64,000 bases of DNA from Picochlorum sp. 'celeri' (lineage: Eukaryota > Chlorophyta > Trebouxiophyceae), in NCBI GenBank assembly GCA_010909725.1, contig JAACMV010000027.1, forward strand, positions 620,001 to 684,000, in the 5' to 3' direction. Of this stretch, positions 61,323 through 64,000 are shown piece after piece. Position 1 is the first letter of the stretch. Every line of letters starts with the position of its first letter. Both the position numbers and the translations under genes were made by a program. A model generated the notes under the pieces. It was not told the origin of the DNA. It saw nothing but the letters and a program-made list of their open reading frames with translations, and made no database searches.

Positions 61323-64000
61323 TCATTCTGCGATTTCCACATAGTCTGGGTTTTCCTTCACAATAACTGTTCCTTCCAATACCGACGACATTGGTTTATA
61401 TTTTTCCGTGCCCAATTCTGCTCTCTCACCCTCTGCAAGCAACACTGGAGTTGTGTGGGTTTGGAAGCCGGTGATTGCTTTGGGTTTTCCAGCCTGTGCC
61501 ACCACATCCACTGCCTGACCAACCCTGACAGGAACTGGCACTGCTGCTCCATTCTCGTCTACAGTCATGAGCATCCTTGGACGCAAAGCTGGGACCAAAC
61601 CATAGAGAAGATAGTGCATCTTGCCTCCAATTGAAGATGGCATATCAAGAGAAGCCAAGAGAATCGTCAAAAGGCCAGCCATGGCAGGCCTGTGCATTGA
61701 CTTTGTTGATGTCGAGTATGGGTTTAATGTGAGCAAGCCCTTTCCAGAATGAACCAATCCTTGGGAAATTCTAACCAAAAATAACATGCTGACGTCCTTC
61801 GAATAGTAAAGCGACAAATTTCGGAGCAGTCCCGCCAGTCGAGCATTATTTGTACCTGCCCCCACAATGCCCAGTGAAATCAAGGCACTCATAACCACTT
61901 GTTCATCAGTATCATGGCTCAACCTTCCAAGGGTATCTATCACTGCAACATCTGGATTGGACACATTTAATATCGCTAATGCCAAAGGAACGCCCTTTTT
62001 AGCAGCCTGTCCTCCGTACTGAAGGATGTGCTCTAATGCTCTATGGGCCATCTGTGATCCCAATTCTTCTCCACCTGCAATGGCGCCAATGGCCAGGGCT
62101 GCAACGCTCTGATGGGCCGTTTGCCATGGCTCCACTTCTTCATCTTCATACTCTTCTCCACAGGTTGCCAGGAATTGCTGAATCTTGAGCACATCACCAG
62201 TTCCAGCATACGCAAACATGTCAAGGACATTGCATGTATATTTGCAAGTTTTCTCTGGCAGTGTCTTTGCCACTTCAATAGTTGCTTCCACAGCATCCTG
62301 TTTTCCAAGGAACAACATACCAAGAGCGTGAGCCATATTTCTACCATGAACTGAATCCAGCTCCAACTCTCCTCGAAGCATCAAGCTTTCCAAGATGGTC
62401 TCAACAATGTCACCATCTGCCGTGCCAGTGTAAGAAAGGCCGGTTGAGAGTGCAGCGAGCGAAGCCAACTCCATCGACATATCTGAATTACCAGCAACAG
62501 GCAAGAGGGCGTCTTTGACATCCTCCTTGGCTCTGCCAGCATAGGCAATGCCGAGACCCCAAATGGCTCCAATCTTCACATTGTCATCCTCGTTTTCAAC
62601 ATACTCTGAGAGGACTGCAAAAGCTGGATCGACTTCATCAGTCACCCCTGATGCAATAATACCGAATGCAAGCAGGGCACCACTAACTACCATGTGATCA
62701 GATGCATACAGAAATCTATCAACCTTTGGGAGCCCTCCTTCCACATCCCACAGAAGCACCATCCCAAGAGATGCTGCCGCTGCCAACTTACCCAATGACT
62801 TATTTCTGAAAATCCAATGCACTGATTTACTACTTGATTCGTCATTGTCGTCCATCTCAACTGTAACCAGCTTATCCTGACCAAATCCTGCATTGATGAA
62901 GGCATTCACATACGATGCTGCAATGTTTCCACTTGCTGATTCAACGGGATGCGATGATCGACTCTCAATCAGATTAGATTTGTACACATCTTCTGGTACT
63001 TTTGCCTCCATGACATCCAGGTCGCGAGCGAGAGCCAGATACCTCTCACTGAGACGTGTATTGCCCATGATGGCTTGCAATTCTTCTTGCAAAGACTCAT
63101 CCTCCTCAGCCAAATCTATCCATACTCTCGCCTCTCCAAGAATATATGCAATTTGTTTCTTCTCCAGTGGATCCTCCACCGACGACATGACCTGTCCCAT
63201 CAGCCCAACATCCCCCATCTTCAATGCAACACGGAGTGCATGAGTACTGAAGCGTACCTTCATGTAACTGTTATATGCACACATATACACATTCCTATCC
63301 TCTGGCTCTGGTAAATACGAGGCACAAGAAAGAAGATATAAACATGCTCGCCCACAATTATTCTCGTCCACAGCACCTTCAATCAGATCAAGCCTTCCAA
63401 CCTCCAGACACAAATCAACAGCCTCGGGCTCTGCATTATGCGCCATATTCCAAGGAACAATCTCCTCCACCAAACTCATCAAATCAGACATATCAGCCTT
63501 CGAATCCTTCTCCATCCGTGTGGCATACTCGTCTCCAATCTCCCCCGCCAAATGCCTGCTGTACTCATGACCCCAGCATGACACCTCCTTGACCCCAGAT
63601 TGAAGCTTGAACCGAAGCGTCTCCATCGACCCAGCCTCAGCCGATGTCATCGCCAACACAGACAAGATATCCGCCAATAGCGCCGCTACTCCACTCCCCT
63701 TTGGAAGAGAGTCAACATGCTCCTTCAACCCAGCATAGTGCTCCTTTAGGAATTTCAAAGGCTTTGGCACAGACGTCATACTACTCGTCGCCGTCCTACA
63801 ACACACAGAACGCCCATATACTCACACAATTCAACCACACACAGAATCTCACTCAAACCCACCGTATCTCTGTCCTAATAGACTCGAGTGCCGTTGTCGC
63901 CAACCCCTCATCCACATCCTTTGCTCTCGTCACCAATAACTCCAAGTTCTCCTTCAACGCCTTATCCTCCTCAGAAAGCTCTTCCTCTACATTCACATCA
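61323..64000 (-). CDS. RPN1: 26S proteasome regulatory subunit RPN1 (PSMD2), N-terminus outside window
   Basis: Largest base subunit of the 19S regulator, docking ubiquitin receptors and UBP6. Partial: exon 64000-63863 continues beyond the right edge, then a 67-bp intron (GTGGGT...TGTAG) and exon 63795-61323. The visible start reads EEELSEEDKALKENLELLVT. After the splice come SMTSVPKPLKFLKEHYAGLK, CWGHEYSRHLAGEIGDEY and ILGEARVWIDLAEEDESL. The PC repeats follow: SGALLAFGIIASGVTDEVDP, GAIWGLGIAYAGRAKEDVKD, LASLAALSTGLSYTGTADGD, HALGMLFLGKQDAVEATIE and ALISLGIVGAGTNNARLAGL. The C-terminus matches RPN1 (GFQTHTTPVLLAEGERAELG, ends NPDYVEIAE). No anomaly visible. Confidence 0.96.

Noticed and set aside
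1..64000. Mobile elements, viral insertions or a gene cluster for one pathway
   Set aside because: No transposase, integrase, reverse transcriptase, terminal repeats or capsid genes were seen, and the genes are unrelated housekeeping functions with their own promoters.

Overview
The window looks like nuclear DNA of a small photosynthetic eukaryote of the green lineage, most likely a prasinophyte-type green alga; this placement is inference. Visible support: a nuclear psbY polyprotein gene with a transit peptide (psbY is plastid-encoded in red-lineage algae), Rubisco accumulation factor RAF1, a plastid-type transketolase, an organellar PolA-type DNA polymerase, uroporphyrinogen-III synthase, dense packing, very short introns (mostly about 60-90 bp, one of 36 bp) with GT...G donors, and a circularly permuted tRNA gene, a gene type known from red algae and prasinophytes. 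A chlorarachniophyte or another secondarily green nucleus is not excluded. No transposon, virus, CRISPR array or toxin gene was seen.

Layout. 1-8.5 kb: genes readable only across many 1-base frameshifts: a zinc-ribbon-like small protein, a SYP7-type Qc-SNARE, an unidentified protein, the psbY polyprotein with four units, an NAD(P)-binding SDR protein and an organellar IF-2. 8.7-22.7 kb: prefoldin 5, lariat debranching enzyme DBR1, alanine aminotransferase, FolD, ELP3, a CAAX-type protease, an Mpv17 protein, dihydropyrimidinase, an AAAP amino-acid transporter and ZNHIT2. 22.7-41.4 kb: organellar PolA, QSOX, a GNAT, phosphoacetylglucosamine mutase, transketolase, prolyl-tRNA synthetase, prefoldin 2, RAF1, an ISN1-type IMP 5'-nucleotidase, sterol C-14 reductase and the permuted tRNA-Ser(GCU). 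41.4-64 kb: DCP2, APC1, SEC6, symplekin, proteasome subunit alpha-3, uroporphyrinogen-III synthase, a SNAPC1-like protein, DIS3L2, MsrA and the proteasome base subunit RPN1, which runs off the right edge.

These are mostly single-copy housekeeping genes, not an operon. Functional themes recur: RNA processing and decay (DBR1, DCP2, DIS3L2, symplekin, ELP3), protein folding and degradation (two prefoldin subunits, ZNHIT2, APC1, alpha-3, RPN1) and plastid function (PsbY, RAF1, transketolase, PolA, UROS). Convergent neighbours sit only 11-40 bp apart, and DIS3L2 and MsrA overlap at their stop codons. Several divergent or upstream intergenic regions carry paired inverted TGGGCC/GGCCCA motifs.

The strongest unusual item is the permuted tRNA-Ser at 40982-41100, where the 3' half precedes the 5' half and every stem of a serine tRNA can be rebuilt. 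Second is the psbY gene, with four mature PsbY segments in 204-bp near-identical repeats. The many single-base frameshifts, often next to short homopolymers, look more like sequence errors than gene decay, so the left 8.5 kb should be treated as draft quality.
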